DNA of 64,000 bases. It comes from Haliscomenobacter sp040403615. Its GTDB lineage: Bacteria; Bacteroidota; Bacteroidia; Chitinophagales; Saprospiraceae. The DNA is taken from positions 1 to 64,000 of the forward strand of contig NZ_JBBAKG010000029.1 of assembly GCF_040403615.1 (NCBI RefSeq). Reading direction: 5' to 3'. This document shows, in pieces, positions 47,244-55,817 of this stretch. The notes beneath the pieces are model-generated. The model searched no databases and had not been told where the DNA came from. It saw nothing but the letters and a program-made list of their open reading frames with translations. The number at the start of each line of letters is the position of its first letter. The stretch's first letter is position 1. The translations under genes and the position numbers were made by a program.

Positions 47244-47301
47244 AAAGGCTTTATTTTATAGCCCTGAACGGATTGTTTTCCAGCTATAAAATAAAACCTT
47301 T
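47244..47301. repeat. 19-bp inverted repeat between rpsD and rpoA
   Basis: AAAGGCTTTATTTTATAGC (47244-47262) and GCTATAAAATAAAACCTTT (47283-47301), one mismatch, 20-base loop; CAC/GTG can extend the stem. Lies 20 bases behind the rpsD stop. Confidence 0.88.
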
Positions 47302-47320
47302 GTGTACCAAAACGATGCGA

Positions 47321-47935
47321 TTACTTAGAGTACAATTCGACAATCAGCTGCTCATTGATCTTCTCTGGAATCATTTCCCGAGAAGGATATTCGATGAAGC
47401 GGCCTTCAAGTTTGTCAGGGTTGAACTCCAACCAAGTATATTTGCGTGACTCAGAGCCACGGTTAGCAACGCTATCCTTAATAATGTCCATGCTCTGTGA
47501 CTTACCACGAATGGAGATCACGTCATCTGGACGCAACTGATGCGAAGGGCTGTTGGACACAATACCGTTGACCAGGATGTGTTTATGGCTTACCAATTGA
47601 CGGGCACCACTGCGGGTACGCGCCAAACCAAGGCGAAAAACCACGTTGTCCAAACGAGCTTCGAGTAATTTGAGCAACCATTCACCGGTTACCCCGTGCT
47701 TGGCTGTAGCTCTTTCAAAAGTGCCTCGGAACTGACGCTCCAAAACACCATAAATATATTTAGCCTTTTGCTTTTCAGTCAACTGAACCGCGTAATCAGA
47801 ACGCTGTTTGCGCTTGCGGCTTTGTCCATGCTGTCCAGGAGCAAATTTGCGGCGTTCAAAGTATTTATCTGGACCGTAGATGGCTTCTCCGAACGATCTT
47901 GCTTTCTTGGTCTTTGGACCCGTATATCTTGCCAT
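47321..47935 (-). CDS. rpsD: Ribosomal protein S4
   Basis: Primary 16S rRNA-binding protein of the small subunit, 204 residues, normal length. MARYTGPKTKKARSFGE at the start, the basic GQHGQSRKRKQRSDYAVQL segment and the S4 RNA-binding domain (RLDNVVFRLGLARTRSGARQLVSHKHILVNG) at about 95-160. No CxxC zinc motif at the N-terminus, so the zinc-free form. 22 bases behind rpsK. Confidence 0.98.
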   Translation of the reverse strand: MARYTGPKTKKARSFGEAIYGPDKYFERRKFAPGQHGQSRKRKQRSDYAVQLTEKQKAKYIYGVLERQFRGTFERATAKHGVTGEWLLKLLEARLDNVVFRLGLARTRSGARQLVSHKHILVNGIVSNSPSHQLRPDDVISIRGKSQSMDIIKDSVANRGSESRKYTWLEFNPDKLEGRFIEYPSREMIPEKINEQLIVELYSK

Positions 47936-47957
47936 TGTGATGAATTGCTTTTAATGA

Positions 47958-48347
47958 TTATACACGTCTACGTTTCGGAGGGCGGCAGCCATTGTGGGGA
48001 ACCGGCGTTACATCTTTAATTTTCGTAACACGGATGCCAGCTTGGTCAAGCGCGCGGATAGCGGCTTCACGGCCAGAGCCCGGACCTTTAACGAAAACTT
48101 CAGCAACACGCATGCCCGCATCGTAAGCTACCTTACCTGCATCTGTCGCAGCCACCTGAGCGGCATAAGGGGTGTTCTTTTTAGAACCTTTAAAACCCGA
48201 CTTACCTGCTGAAGACCAGGATATTACCTGGCCAGTTTTGTTTGTTATAGAGACAATGATGTTGTTGAATGTCGCTTGTACAAATGCGTACCCTTCGGAT
48301 TCAACTTTAACATTGCGCTTCTTAACTTTCTTATTCGCCTTTGCCAT
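47958..48347 (-). CDS. rpsK: Ribosomal protein S11
   Basis: Small-subunit platform protein, 129 residues. Family segments: TFNNIIVSITNKTGQVISWSSAGKSGFKG and GIRVTKIKDVTPVPHNGCRPPKRRRV at the C-terminus. Between rpsM and rpsD in the usual alpha-operon order. Confidence 0.98.
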   Translation of the reverse strand: MAKANKKVKKRNVKVESEGYAFVQATFNNIIVSITNKTGQVISWSSAGKSGFKGSKKNTPYAAQVAATDAGKVAYDAGMRVAEVFVKGPGSGREAAIRALDQAGIRVTKIKDVTPVPHNGCRPPKRRRV

Positions 48348-48405
48348 TTAAAAATGTTTTTGAATCAGGCACATAAAAGAACAGTGAAGTTGTTTTGGCG
48401 GATTT

Positions 48406-48425
48406 CCCACGGTTCAAACTGTGAG
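48406..48425. repeat. CCCACG-family hairpin between rpsM and rpsK
   Basis: CCCACGGTTCAAACTGTGAG, 20 bases, stem of 8 pairs with one mismatch, 36 bases behind the rpsM stop. Same length and layout as the hairpins at 46035-46141, 56287 and 62522. Confidence 0.7.
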
Positions 48426-48461
48426 TTGGCCCCAAAAGCTTCGACTTCTTCTATGCCGATA

Positions 48462-48839
48462 TTACTTGGTTGCTTTCTTCTTATTAGCCACCGTTTTACG
48501 TGGGCCTTTACGCGTACGAGCATTCGTACGGGTACGTTGTCCACGCAGAGGTAGTCCTTTACGATGACGCAATCCGCGGTAACAGGCAACGTCCTGCAAG
48601 CGCTTGATACTCATCGTAACTTCTGTCTTAAGTTCACCTTCAGTTTTGTACTCGGAAGTGACGATGCGAGAGATCTCGCGAATGTTTTCGTCAGTCCAAG
48701 CTTCCACTTTAATATCCTCACTCACGTCAGCTTTAGCCAATACTTGCTTTGCGGTGGTTGAACCAACGCCAAAGATATAAGTAAGGGCAATAACGCCGCG
48801 CTTGTGTCTTGGTAAATCGATACCTGCGATACGAGCCAT
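48462..48839 (-). CDS. rpsM: Ribosomal protein S13
   Basis: Small-subunit head protein contacting the P-site tRNA and L5. 125 residues from the ATG at 48839 (MARIAGIDLPRHKRG); a frame open to 48863 adds unrelated residues. C-terminal GLRHRKGLPLRGQRTRTNAR is diagnostic. Follows rpmJ by 37 bases. Confidence 0.98.
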   Translation of the reverse strand: MARIAGIDLPRHKRGVIALTYIFGVGSTTAKQVLAKADVSEDIKVEAWTDENIREISRIVTSEYKTEGELKTEVTMSIKRLQDVACYRGLRHRKGLPLRGQRTRTNARTRKGPRKTVANKKKATK

Positions 48840-48876
48840 CTTCGTGTGCTTTTGATGATCCAAACAAAACTAGGGA

Positions 48877-48993
48877 TTAACCCTGGCGTTGCTTAAGCTT
48901 TGGATTTTTCTTGTTAATGATGTAAACCTTGCCTTTTCTGCGAACGATCTTACAATCGACAGATCGTTTCTTAACAGATGCTCTAACTTTCAT
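48877..48993 (-). CDS. rpmJ: Ribosomal protein L36
   Basis: 38 residues, read MKVRASVKKRSVDCKIVRRK and ending in NPKLKQRQG. It has a single C14 at the first zinc position and lacks the other zinc ligands of the C+ form, so it is the zinc-free C- type. Located between infA and rpsM, as usual. Confidence 0.95.
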   Translation of the reverse strand: MKVRASVKKRSVDCKIVRRKGKVYIINKKNPKLKQRQG

Positions 48994-49036
48994 GGTTCGA
49001 GTAGTTTATCAGGTATTTACAAACAGAGGATGGTAA

Positions 49037-49255
49037 TTACTTGTAGCGGTAAATGATGCGTCCCCTCGTTAAATCGTAAGGAGACATTTCCACCGAAACT
49101 TTGTCACCTGGAAGAATTCGGATGTAGTTCATCCGCATTTTTCCGGAAATGGTGGCAATGATTTGGTGATCATTTTCGAGCCGCACCCTGAACATTGCGT
49201 TGGAGAGTGCTTCTTCAATAATCCCGTCTTGTTTGATCAAATCTTTTTTAGCCAT
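49037..49255 (-). CDS. infA: Translation initiation factor IF-1
   Basis: 72-residue OB-fold protein that occupies the ribosomal A site during initiation. Start MAKKDLIKQDGIIEEAL at 49255; an open frame to 49285 lies over a promoter-like box. GKMRMNYIRILPGDKVSVEMSPYDLTRGRI is diagnostic. Probably has its own promoter (49273-49280) within the cluster. Confidence 0.98.
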   Translation of the reverse strand: MAKKDLIKQDGIIEEALSNAMFRVRLENDHQIIATISGKMRMNYIRILPGDKVSVEMSPYDLTRGRIIYRYK

Positions 49256-49272
49256 AGTCCGATTTCGGAGTG

Positions 49273-49280
49273 CAAAGATA
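49273..49280 (-). promoter_or_regulatory. Putative -7 box upstream of infA
   Basis: TATCTTTG on the minus strand, 17 bases before the infA ATG. No -33 TTG at the standard distance. Suggests an internal promoter for infA-rpmJ-rpsM and the following genes. Confidence 0.45.
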
Positions 49281-49346
49281 AGCATGTTTGCTTATTTTCC
49301 TCCTCATTCAGTGAAAAAAATTACAGTAAACAGACAATAATCCTTA

Positions 49347-50180
49347 TTAGGCTGGTTCTAAGGCCATTGCCCCTTTCAAACTCACTGCTCTAACCTCGCC
49401 ATTCCTGGATATTGCTTCCTCAATGGGTACATGATTAGAGAGTATATCTGCTTTGTTGCGGCGCACCACAACGGTGTGTTCATAATGCGCGGAAGGTTGG
49501 CGATCTTTGGAAGCTACCGTCCAACCATCTTTAGCAGTGACAACTTCCTTTTTACCCAAGTTAACCATGGGCTCGATTGCGATAACCAATCCTTCTTGTA
49601 GTTTGATGCCTTTTCCCCGTTTACCGTAATTGGGAACTTCAGGATCTTCATGCAGGTTTCGGCCTACACCATGCCCCACCAATTCTCTTACGATTCCATA
49701 ATGGAATTCCTTCTCCACGTAGTTTTGGATAGCGAAGCTAACGTCACCAATCCGACGACCCGATACGGCCTGTTCTATGCCCTTGTACAGCGATGTTTTG
49801 GTAACCCGACACAGTTCCATCACTTTGTCATTTACATTGCCTAGCGGGAAAGTGTAGGCTGCATCGCCAAAAAAACCATTCCATTGTACTCCGCAGTCAA
49901 CCGATACAATATCTCCATCTTTGAAGATGATGGAATCGGTAGGAATGCCATGTACAACCTGCTCATTGATGGAAACGCATAGCGTAGCGGGAAATCCCCG
50001 ATACCCTTTGAATGCGGGGTGTGCCCCATGATCACGAATCAAAGTTTCAGCGGCATCATCAATCTCTTTGGCAGTAATTCCAGGACGAATGATGGAAGCC
50101 ACATGCGCCAAAGCGTCGCAAACCAGCAGACAGCTTTTGCGAATGAATTCTACCTCTTCGTCCGTTTTGTAATATACCAT
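49347..50180 (-). CDS. map: Methionine aminopeptidase type I
   Basis: Removes the initiator methionine from nascent proteins. 277 residues from the ATG at 50180 (MVYYKTDEEVEFIRKS); an open frame to 50228 is not conserved. The dinuclear metal site is visible in DIVSVDCGV, GDAAYTF, GHGVGRNLHE, AIEPM and YEHTVVV. Lies between secY and infA, a usual position. Confidence 0.97.
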   Translation of the reverse strand: MVYYKTDEEVEFIRKSCLLVCDALAHVASIIRPGITAKEIDDAAETLIRDHGAHPAFKGYRGFPATLCVSINEQVVHGIPTDSIIFKDGDIVSVDCGVQWNGFFGDAAYTFPLGNVNDKVMELCRVTKTSLYKGIEQAVSGRRIGDVSFAIQNYVEKEFHYGIVRELVGHGVGRNLHEDPEVPNYGKRGKGIKLQEGLVIAIEPMVNLGKKEVVTAKDGWTVASKDRQPSAHYEHTVVVRRNKADILSNHVPIEEAISRNGEVRAVSLKGAMALEPA

Positions 50181-50249
50181 AGCGCCAAAATTGAGGCTGA
50201 GCAACGTATGCATTCTGCGATGCGGCACTAAAGCTCAGGATAATTAGCA

Positions 50250-50287
50250 ATTAAAGGCGACTGGCAATTTCACCAACCGCCTTTAAT
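50250..50287. repeat. 10-bp perfect inverted repeat between secY and map
   Basis: ATTAAAGGCG (50250-50259) and CGCCTTTAAT (50278-50287), 18-base loop, 27 bases behind the secY stop. Could attenuate transcription into map. Confidence 0.8.
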
Positions 50288-50314
50288 CAAGCGAATTTTC
50301 TGTGAAAAACCCGG

Positions 50315-51682
50315 TTATATAGAGTCACCAATACCTTGGAGACGGCTTTGCGATGCACGTCCCTGAATCCGGCCAGATTTGGCCAGACCTTCGTATTTAC
50401 GCATCAACAAGTGGCTTTCAATTTGCTGCAACGTATCCAGAATAACGGAAATCATGATCAATACCGATGTTCCTCCAAAGAATACCGCGAAGTTGCGATT
50501 GATTCCAATCGCAGACGCGAATGCTGGCAAAATAGCGATGAGTCCCAAAAACACCGCACCTGGCAGGGTAATCCGCGAGGTAATGGCATCAATGTAATCA
50601 GCAGTAGGCTGACCAGGCTTCACCGAAGGAATGAAAGCATTATTGCGTTTCAGGTATTCCGCGTAGTTCTGAGGGTTGACAATCAAAGCCGTGTAGACAT
50701 ATGTAAATACAACGATCAACAAGAAGTAGATTACGTTGTAAGGTACACTTGTAAAGTCACTCAAAGCAGCCAACCATCCAGTAGATGTAACACCACCTGT
50801 AGAACTAAACTGAGAAGCAGTAGTGGGCAGGAACATCAAAGCCTGAGCAAAGATGATAGGCATTACACCAGAAGCATTGAGTTTGAGCGGAATAAAATCC
50901 TGTTCAGATCTCATGTCTGTTCCACTGGCACGTCCAACGGCTTTTTTGGCCATTTGGATGGGTATCTTTCGAACTGCCTGGATAATCATAATGGAGAGCA
51001 ACACAACTCCGAACCACAGCGCCATTTCGACCACAAAGAACAACAAGCCATTGCTGTCCAACTGAGATTGGAATTCGAATCCCAGCGCGAACGGAAGACG
51101 TGCGATGATACCGGCCATGATGATCAACGACGTACCGTTGCCCAAACCGCGGTCGGTAATCCGCTCGCCCAACCACATCGCAAATACCGTACCGGCAGCC
51201 AGGATGATGATGTTGGAAAACCAGAAAATACCTTGAGGAATATTGGGATCAACTGCTTTCAGGAAGAACAGGTACCGCAGGTATCCGCCACCCTGAACCA
51301 GGGTAATGGCAACGGTCAGCAAACGTGTGATGGAATTCAGCTTTTTGCGGCCAGATTCTCCTTCTTTGGATTGCAAACGTTGGAAATACGGAACTGCAAA
51401 GCCCAACAACTGAATGATAATCGATGCCGTAATGTAGGGCATGATACCCAGTGCGAAAACGGAGGCCTGACTAAAGGCACCGCCTGTAAAGGCATTGATC
51501 AACCCCAAAAGTGAGTTGTCATCATTTTGGGATTGTGCTTTCAGTACTGAAGGAAGCACGCCCGGAAGGACGATAAAGGAGCCCACCCGGAAAATGAAAA
51601 TCATTCCCAAAGTGAACAAGATGCGCGTACGCAATTCCTTGATCTCCCAAATGTTACGCAGAGTGGTAAAAAACCTTTTCAT
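50315..51682 (-). CDS. secY: Preprotein translocase subunit SecY
   Basis: Membrane channel of the general secretion system, 455 residues with ten predicted membrane helices. N-terminus FFTTLRNIWEIKELRTRILFTLG; also FVVEMALWFGVVLL and the C-terminal cytoplasmic ESHLLMRKYEGLAKSG. 9 bases behind rplO in the spc-type section of the cluster. Confidence 0.98.
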   Translation of the reverse strand: MKRFFTTLRNIWEIKELRTRILFTLGMIFIFRVGSFIVLPGVLPSVLKAQSQNDDNSLLGLINAFTGGAFSQASVFALGIMPYITASIIIQLLGFAVPYFQRLQSKEGESGRKKLNSITRLLTVAITLVQGGGYLRYLFFLKAVDPNIPQGIFWFSNIIILAAGTVFAMWLGERITDRGLGNGTSLIIMAGIIARLPFALGFEFQSQLDSNGLLFFVVEMALWFGVVLLSIMIIQAVRKIPIQMAKKAVGRASGTDMRSEQDFIPLKLNASGVMPIIFAQALMFLPTTASQFSSTGGVTSTGWLAALSDFTSVPYNVIYFLLIVVFTYVYTALIVNPQNYAEYLKRNNAFIPSVKPGQPTADYIDAITSRITLPGAVFLGLIAILPAFASAIGINRNFAVFFGGTSVLIMISVILDTLQQIESHLLMRKYEGLAKSGRIQGRASQSRLQGIGDSI

Positions 51683-51691
51683 CGTTCAGAA

Positions 51692-52138
51692 TTAAGCGAT
51701 GTTGATGCTTCCGCCAAGCTTTTCAATAGCTTCCTTGGCAGATGCAGAACAAGCGTGTACACTTACGTTTAACTTAGCAGTCAGTTCACCAGCACCTAGG
51801 ATTTTTACTTTATCCGTGCGACTGATGTACCCCTTTTCGAGAAGCCATTCTTTAGAGATGGTATCTAGATTGAATTTTTCAGCAAAGTCCTGGAGTTGAC
51901 CAAGATTAAACGGTACGTAGCTCACGCGGTTTGGGTTTTTGAACCCTACTTTTGGCAAACGCATTTGCAACGGCATCTGACCGCCTTCAAAGTTACGTTT
52001 GGTGTAGTGTCCAGAACGAGACCCATCCCCTTTGTGACCACGAGTAGAAGTACCTCCGTGACCAGATCCCTGACCACGTGCAATACGTTTTCTACTTTTG
52101 TTAGAACCTTCTGCAGGTTTCAAATTATGCAATTCCAT
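51692..52138 (-). CDS. rplO: Ribosomal protein L15
   Basis: 148 residues. N-terminal RKRIARGQGSGHGGTSTRGHKG and RSGHYTKRNFEGGQMPL are L15 signatures. Assembly protein of the large subunit; sits between rpmD and secY. Confidence 0.98.
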   Translation of the reverse strand: MELHNLKPAEGSNKSRKRIARGQGSGHGGTSTRGHKGDGSRSGHYTKRNFEGGQMPLQMRLPKVGFKNPNRVSYVPFNLGQLQDFAEKFNLDTISKEWLLEKGYISRTDKVKILGAGELTAKLNVSVHACSASAKEAIEKLGGSINIA

Positions 52139-52226
52139 TGCATTATGTTTTGAGCAAATCAGCGATGAAGATGCAAGTTATAAAAAATAACTGTTTCTCG
52201 CTGAGCGTTGCCATTTGTCAAAGAAA

Positions 52227-52412
52227 TTATTCCTTCACATCTTCCACCTTCACGAGGTGGGCTACAACCCGAACCATTCCTAAAATCTGTGGAGTAGCTT
52301 CATGCACTACTGTTGAACTTATCTTGTTCAGCCCGAGAGCTGTCATGGTAAGTTTTTGATTTTTAGGACGATCGATCGTGCTTTTGACCTTGGTAATTTT
52401 GATCTTAGCCAT
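52227..52412 (-). CDS. rpmD: Ribosomal protein L30
   Basis: 61 residues, normal for bacterial L30: MAKIKITKVKSTIDRPKNQK, then ALGLNKISSTVVHEATPQIL. Follows rpsE by 49 bases and precedes rplO by 88. A small AGTTAT/ATAACT hairpin (52176-52192) lies behind its stop. Confidence 0.96.
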   Translation of the reverse strand: MAKIKITKVKSTIDRPKNQKLTMTALGLNKISSTVVHEATPQILGMVRVVAHLVKVEDVKE

Positions 52413-52461
52413 GATCTTCTTGTTTTAAGCATTTACAAAACGATGCGGACATGGCGCCCGA

Positions 52462-52980
52462 TCAACCATTGAACATTTTATCCAAAGAGATATTCCGTTG
52501 TTTGGCAATTACACCTGGATCACGCAGCAGAGAAAGCGCCGTAATGGTAGCTTTTACTACGTTGTGAGGGTTAGAAGAACCCTGTGATTTTGCCAATACA
52601 TTGTGAATACCTGCAATTTCGAGTACGGCACGCATGGCACCACCCGCAATTACACCTGTACCATCGGAAGCTGGCTTGATAAAGACGCTACCCGCCTTGA
52701 ATTTGCCTTTTACTTCGTGAGGAATGGTTCCCTTGTACAATGGAACGCGTACCAAGTTTTTCTTGGCATCATCCACTGCTTTGGCGATAGCCTCGGATAC
52801 GTCGCGGGCTTTTCCCAAGCCATGTCCGACGGTACCTTTGCCATCTCCTACTACTACAATCGCAGCGAAGCTAAATGTACGACCACCTTTGGTAACTTTC
52901 GCTACACGGTTGAGCTGTACCAGCTTTTCTTTGAGTTCTGTTTCTGCAGGTGTTACCCTGTTTGCACTCTGTTTAGCCAT
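52462..52980 (-). CDS. rpsE: Ribosomal protein S5
   Basis: 172 residues. N-terminal double-stranded-RNA-binding-like domain (KLVQLNRVAKVTKGGRTFSF) and the GHGLGKARDVSEAIAKA and GAMRAVLEIAGIHNVLAKSQGSSNPHN segments. Involved in translational accuracy at the mRNA entry channel. 23 bases behind rplR. Confidence 0.98.
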   Translation of the reverse strand: MAKQSANRVTPAETELKEKLVQLNRVAKVTKGGRTFSFAAIVVVGDGKGTVGHGLGKARDVSEAIAKAVDDAKKNLVRVPLYKGTIPHEVKGKFKAGSVFIKPASDGTGVIAGGAMRAVLEIAGIHNVLAKSQGSSNPHNVVKATITALSLLRDPGVIAKQRNISLDKMFNG

Positions 52981-53003
52981 TATCTTTTATGGTTAATGGT
53001 TTT

Positions 53004-53357
53004 TTAGAAAGATAGTCCTGCTTCGCGTGCGCCATCGGCTAACGCTTTAACACGACCATGGTACAGATAACCGCCGCGGTCAAATACAACGGCGCCAATT
53101 TTCGCTTGAACTGCACGTTCAGCCAGGATTTTGCCCACGGCTTTGGCTTGTTCAGTCTTGTTTACACTTTTTACAACTGCTTCTTCCATGGATGAAGCAG
53201 AAACAAGTGTGTGTCCAGCAAGGTCATCGATGATTTGAGCATAGATGGCTTTATTGCTGCGGTATACAGCAAGACGGGGTCTCGCAGGTGTGCCCGTAAT
53301 TTTTTTACGGACGCGGTTGTGAATCCGGCGTCTTCTATTTGCTTTTGTGAGTTGCAT
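53004..53357 (-). CDS. rplR: Ribosomal protein L18
   Basis: 117 residues, 5S rRNA-binding protein. RRRRIHNRVRKKITGTPARPRLAVYRSNK at the start and FDRGGYLYHGRVKALADGAREAGL at the end are family hallmarks. Separated from rplF by 155 bases that contain three hairpins. Confidence 0.98.
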   Translation of the reverse strand: MQLTKANRRRRIHNRVRKKITGTPARPRLAVYRSNKAIYAQIIDDLAGHTLVSASSMEEAVVKSVNKTEQAKAVGKILAERAVQAKIGAVVFDRGGYLYHGRVKALADGAREAGLSF

Positions 53358-53439
53358 GTCAATTTATTTATGATCTTAGTGTAGGGCAATGTTGCCAAAC
53401 CCAAGGTCCCTTTTTTGTTTAGTTGGGGTAATCAAGTTG

Positions 53440-53511
53440 GGGTAACCCTGTGTGGTTACCCGTTGGCAACCAAGTAAGGTTGCCGATACTGGGCAACCAC
53501 GTAGGGTTGCC
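53440..53511. repeat. Three tandem GGCAACC-N6-GGTTGCC hairpins between rplF and rplR
   Basis: Units at 53440-53461 (GGGTAACC/GGTTACCC, loop CTGTGT), 53465-53484 (GGCAACC/GGTTGCC, loop AAGTAA) and 53492-53511 (same arms, loop ACGTAG). All loops are 6 bases. The last unit ends 1 base before the rplF stop codon. Same family as 42694-42766. Confidence 0.9.
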
Positions 53512-53512
53512 G

Positions 53513-54070
53513 CTACTTCTTACCGCTGGTCTTGCCTGCTTTGCGGCGAATTTCTTCACCAACAAACCGGATACCTTTACCTTTGTAAGGCTCGGGTTTA
53601 CGCAAGCTGCGAATTTTGGCACACACTTGACCCAGCAATTCTTTGTCAATGCACTCAAGCTTAATGATCGGGTTTTGACCTTTATCTTGACGCGTTTCGA
53701 TTTTGATTTCCTGTGGAATGCGGAACAAAATCGGGTGGGAGTAACCAAGGCTCAATTCCAGCCACTGGCCATTACTGGCAGCACGGAAACCTACCCCGAA
53801 TATTTCCATTTCGCGAATATATCCTTCGGAAACACCAGTCACCATATTATTGATGAGTGCGCGAAACAACCCGTGAACTTCACGGTGGCGTTTTTGATCA
53901 GTTGGGCGTTTGATTTCCAGCACACCATCGTTCATTTCGAGGGTAAGGTCTGGATCGATTTTTTGTTGCAGTTGACCTTTAGGGCCTTTAACTGTAACTA
54001 AATTGCCTTTGCTGACATCTATGTCTACCCCCTTGGGAAGTTGAATTGGAGCTTTACCTACTCGAGACAT
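53513..54070 (-). CDS. rplF: Ribosomal protein L6
   Basis: 185 residues with two L6 repeats. MSRVGKAPIQLPKGVDI at the start and the C-terminal PEPYKGKGIRFVGEEIRRKAGK signature. Located near the factor-binding site of the large subunit. 22 bases behind rpsH. Confidence 0.98.
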   Translation of the reverse strand: MSRVGKAPIQLPKGVDIDVSKGNLVTVKGPKGQLQQKIDPDLTLEMNDGVLEIKRPTDQKRHREVHGLFRALINNMVTGVSEGYIREMEIFGVGFRAASNGQWLELSLGYSHPILFRIPQEIKIETRQDKGQNPIIKLECIDKELLGQVCAKIRSLRKPEPYKGKGIRFVGEEIRRKAGKTSGKK

Positions 54071-54092
54071 CTTTTCTGATTTGAGCGGTTAA

Positions 54093-54503
54093 TTAATAAA
54101 TGTAGCAAAGCAATTCGCCACCTACATTCAGTTCGCGTGCCTTTTTATCAGACATTACGCCACGAGAAGTAGAAACGATTGCCAAACCCAGGCCATTAAT
54201 GATACGAGGCATTTCATCTGCTTTCGCGTACTTACGCAAACCAGGCTTTGAAATACGGCCTAACTCACGGATCACCGGTTTACGGGTGATGGGATCGTAC
54301 TTTAAAGCGACTTTGATGATGCCCTGACCACCTTTGCCGACATTGTCCTCAAACTTGTATTTCAGGATATAGCCTTGCTCGTAAAGAATCTCAGTGATTG
54401 CTTTCTTCAACTTGGAGGCAGGAATATCTACAATGCGGTGTCCCGCTTGCTGCGCGTTGCGAACACGCGTCAGATAATCTGCAATAGGATCTGAAAATGC
54501 CAT
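54093..54503 (-). CDS. rpsH: Ribosomal protein S8
   Basis: 136 residues; DPIADYLTRVRNAQQAGH at the start and the C-terminal GLGLAIVSTSRGVMSDKKARELNVGGELLC signature. 16S central-domain binding protein; in other bacteria it represses the spc operon. 76 bases behind rpsN. Confidence 0.98.
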   Translation of the reverse strand: MAFSDPIADYLTRVRNAQQAGHRIVDIPASKLKKAITEILYEQGYILKYKFEDNVGKGGQGIIKVALKYDPITRKPVIRELGRISKPGLRKYAKADEMPRIINGLGLAIVSTSRGVMSDKKARELNVGGELLCYIY

Positions 54504-54517
54504 CTTTATGATGTTTC

Positions 54518-54557
54518 GCCAGCCGGTTTTCCATTTTCATGAAACGTGGAACCTGGC
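54518..54557. repeat. Interrupted hairpin between rpsN and rpsH
   Basis: GCCA-GGTT-CCA segments (54518-54532 region) pair with TGG-AACC-TGGC (54547-54557), with small internal loops. 22 bases behind the rpsN stop. Confidence 0.6.
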
Positions 54558-54579
54558 CAACTGTTAAAGAATTTCTTTC

Positions 54580-54849
54580 TTACCAACTGCTTTTGGTGAT
54601 TCCGGGAATCTTGCCATAAAGGGCCATTTCGCGGAATTTATTCCGGCAAAGACCAAACTGGCGCATGTAACCCTTTGGACGACCGGTCAACTGACAACGG
54701 TTGTGCATCCGAATAGGGTTAGAGTTGCGGGGCAGTTTATCCAGTTCTTCCCAGTTGCCTTCTTCTTTGAGTTGCTTGCGCAAATCAGCGTATTTAGCAA
54801 CCAATTTGGCTCTTTTTACTTCCCGAGCGATAATCGACTTCTTTGCCAC
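54580..54849 (-). CDS. rpsN: Ribosomal protein S14 (zinc-independent form)
   Basis: 89 residues, the longer C- form without the two CxxC motifs. RNSNPIRMHNRCQLTGRPKGY and LCRNKFREMALYGKIPGITKSSW are characteristic. 6 bases behind rplE. Confidence 0.98.
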   Translation of the reverse strand: MAKKSIIAREVKRAKLVAKYADLRKQLKEEGNWEELDKLPRNSNPIRMHNRCQLTGRPKGYMRQFGLCRNKFREMALYGKIPGITKSSW

Positions 54850-54855
54850 GGTATA

Positions 54856-55416
54856 TTAGTTTGATTTCTGGTTCTTGAATGGAAGACCCAACAATTTCAA
54901 CAAAGCCAAAGCTTCGGCATCGGTTTTGGCAGTGGTCACGAAAGTGATGTCCATACCAGTCATGCGGGCAATTTTTTCAATATCGATTTCCGGGAAGATG
55001 ATCTGCTCGGTAATGCCCATTGAATAGTTGCCACGCCCATCGAAGCTTTTGTCATTGATGCCACGAAAATCGCGTACACGAGGCAATGCGATCGAGATTA
55101 AACGATCCATAAATTCGTACATACGGATATTGCGCAGGGTTACTCTTGCTCCAATTGGCATGCCTTCACGCAGCTTAAAATTGGAGATTGAGGTTTTTGC
55201 TTTGGTTGGAACGGCTTTTTGGCCTGCAATACGAGACATCTCTTCGATTGCTACATCCACCAATTTTTTATCCTGTGTAGCGGAGCCGATCCCCTGGTTG
55301 ATAGAAATCTTAACCAAGCGGGGTACTTCCATGATAGAGCTGTATTGGAATTGTTCCATTAGAGCGCTGATCACTTCCTCCTTGTATTTTGTCTTTAGTC
55401 TAGGAAAGTAACTCAT
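54856..55416 (-). CDS. rplE: Ribosomal protein L5
   Basis: 186 residues, 5S rRNA-binding protein contacting S13 and P-site tRNA. VKISINQGIGSATQDK, TKAKTSISNFKLREGMPIG and RDFRGINDKSFDGRGNYSMGI are family segments. Its start codon overlaps the last base of rplX (TAATG), so translation is coupled. Confidence 0.98.
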   Translation of the reverse strand: MSYFPRLKTKYKEEVISALMEQFQYSSIMEVPRLVKISINQGIGSATQDKKLVDVAIEEMSRIAGQKAVPTKAKTSISNFKLREGMPIGARVTLRNIRMYEFMDRLISIALPRVRDFRGINDKSFDGRGNYSMGITEQIIFPEIDIEKIARMTGMDITFVTTAKTDAEALALLKLLGLPFKNQKSN

Positions 55417-55772
55417 TACTGAATGATTTCGCCTGATTTTTTTGAATAACGAACCAGTTTACCATCTACCTCTTTGCGACCAACCCGAGTAGGCGTACCT
55501 TCTTTTGGGTCAACAATCATGAGGTTGGAGATGTGGATTGGTGCAAGCATTTCTTCGATTCCACCTGCTGCATCTTGCGTTGCTTTGCGGTGTTTCATCC
55601 GAATGTTCACATCTTTTACCAGTACCCGACTTTCAGCTGGGAACACTTCCAGCACCTCTTTTGGATCAGAAAGATTCTTATAGGCGCCGGCGATCACAAA
55701 GACCATGTCTCCCTTCTTGATTTTAAGCTTGGGAGCGTGTCTTTTATTGTTTGTTGTTTTCTTAACTGCCAT
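55416..55772 (-). CDS. rplX: Ribosomal protein L24
   Basis: 118 residues with the KOW motif (KIKKGDMVFVIAGAYKNLSDPKEVLEVFP). Slightly longer than the usual 103-115 because of the N-terminal TTNNKRHAP and the C-terminal RYSKKSGEIIQ. One of the first proteins in 50S assembly. 45 bases behind rplN. Confidence 0.97.
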   Translation of the reverse strand: MAVKKTTNNKRHAPKLKIKKGDMVFVIAGAYKNLSDPKEVLEVFPAESRVLVKDVNIRMKHRKATQDAAGGIEEMLAPIHISNLMIVDPKEGTPTRVGRKEVDGKLVRYSKKSGEIIQ

Positions 55773-55817
55773 TGTTCGACGAATTAATAGCGCTTGCGAA
55801 TCAAAGCAACGCTTGGG

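Noticed and set aside
50336..51514. A 392-residue open frame on the + strand opposite secY
   Set aside because: Composition is charged and low-complexity with no family similarity; it is the antisense of a clear secY gene.
53440..53511. Short CRISPR-like array
   Set aside because: The units are self-complementary hairpins with tiny, unequal intervals and no spacers of constant length; no cas genes are nearby.
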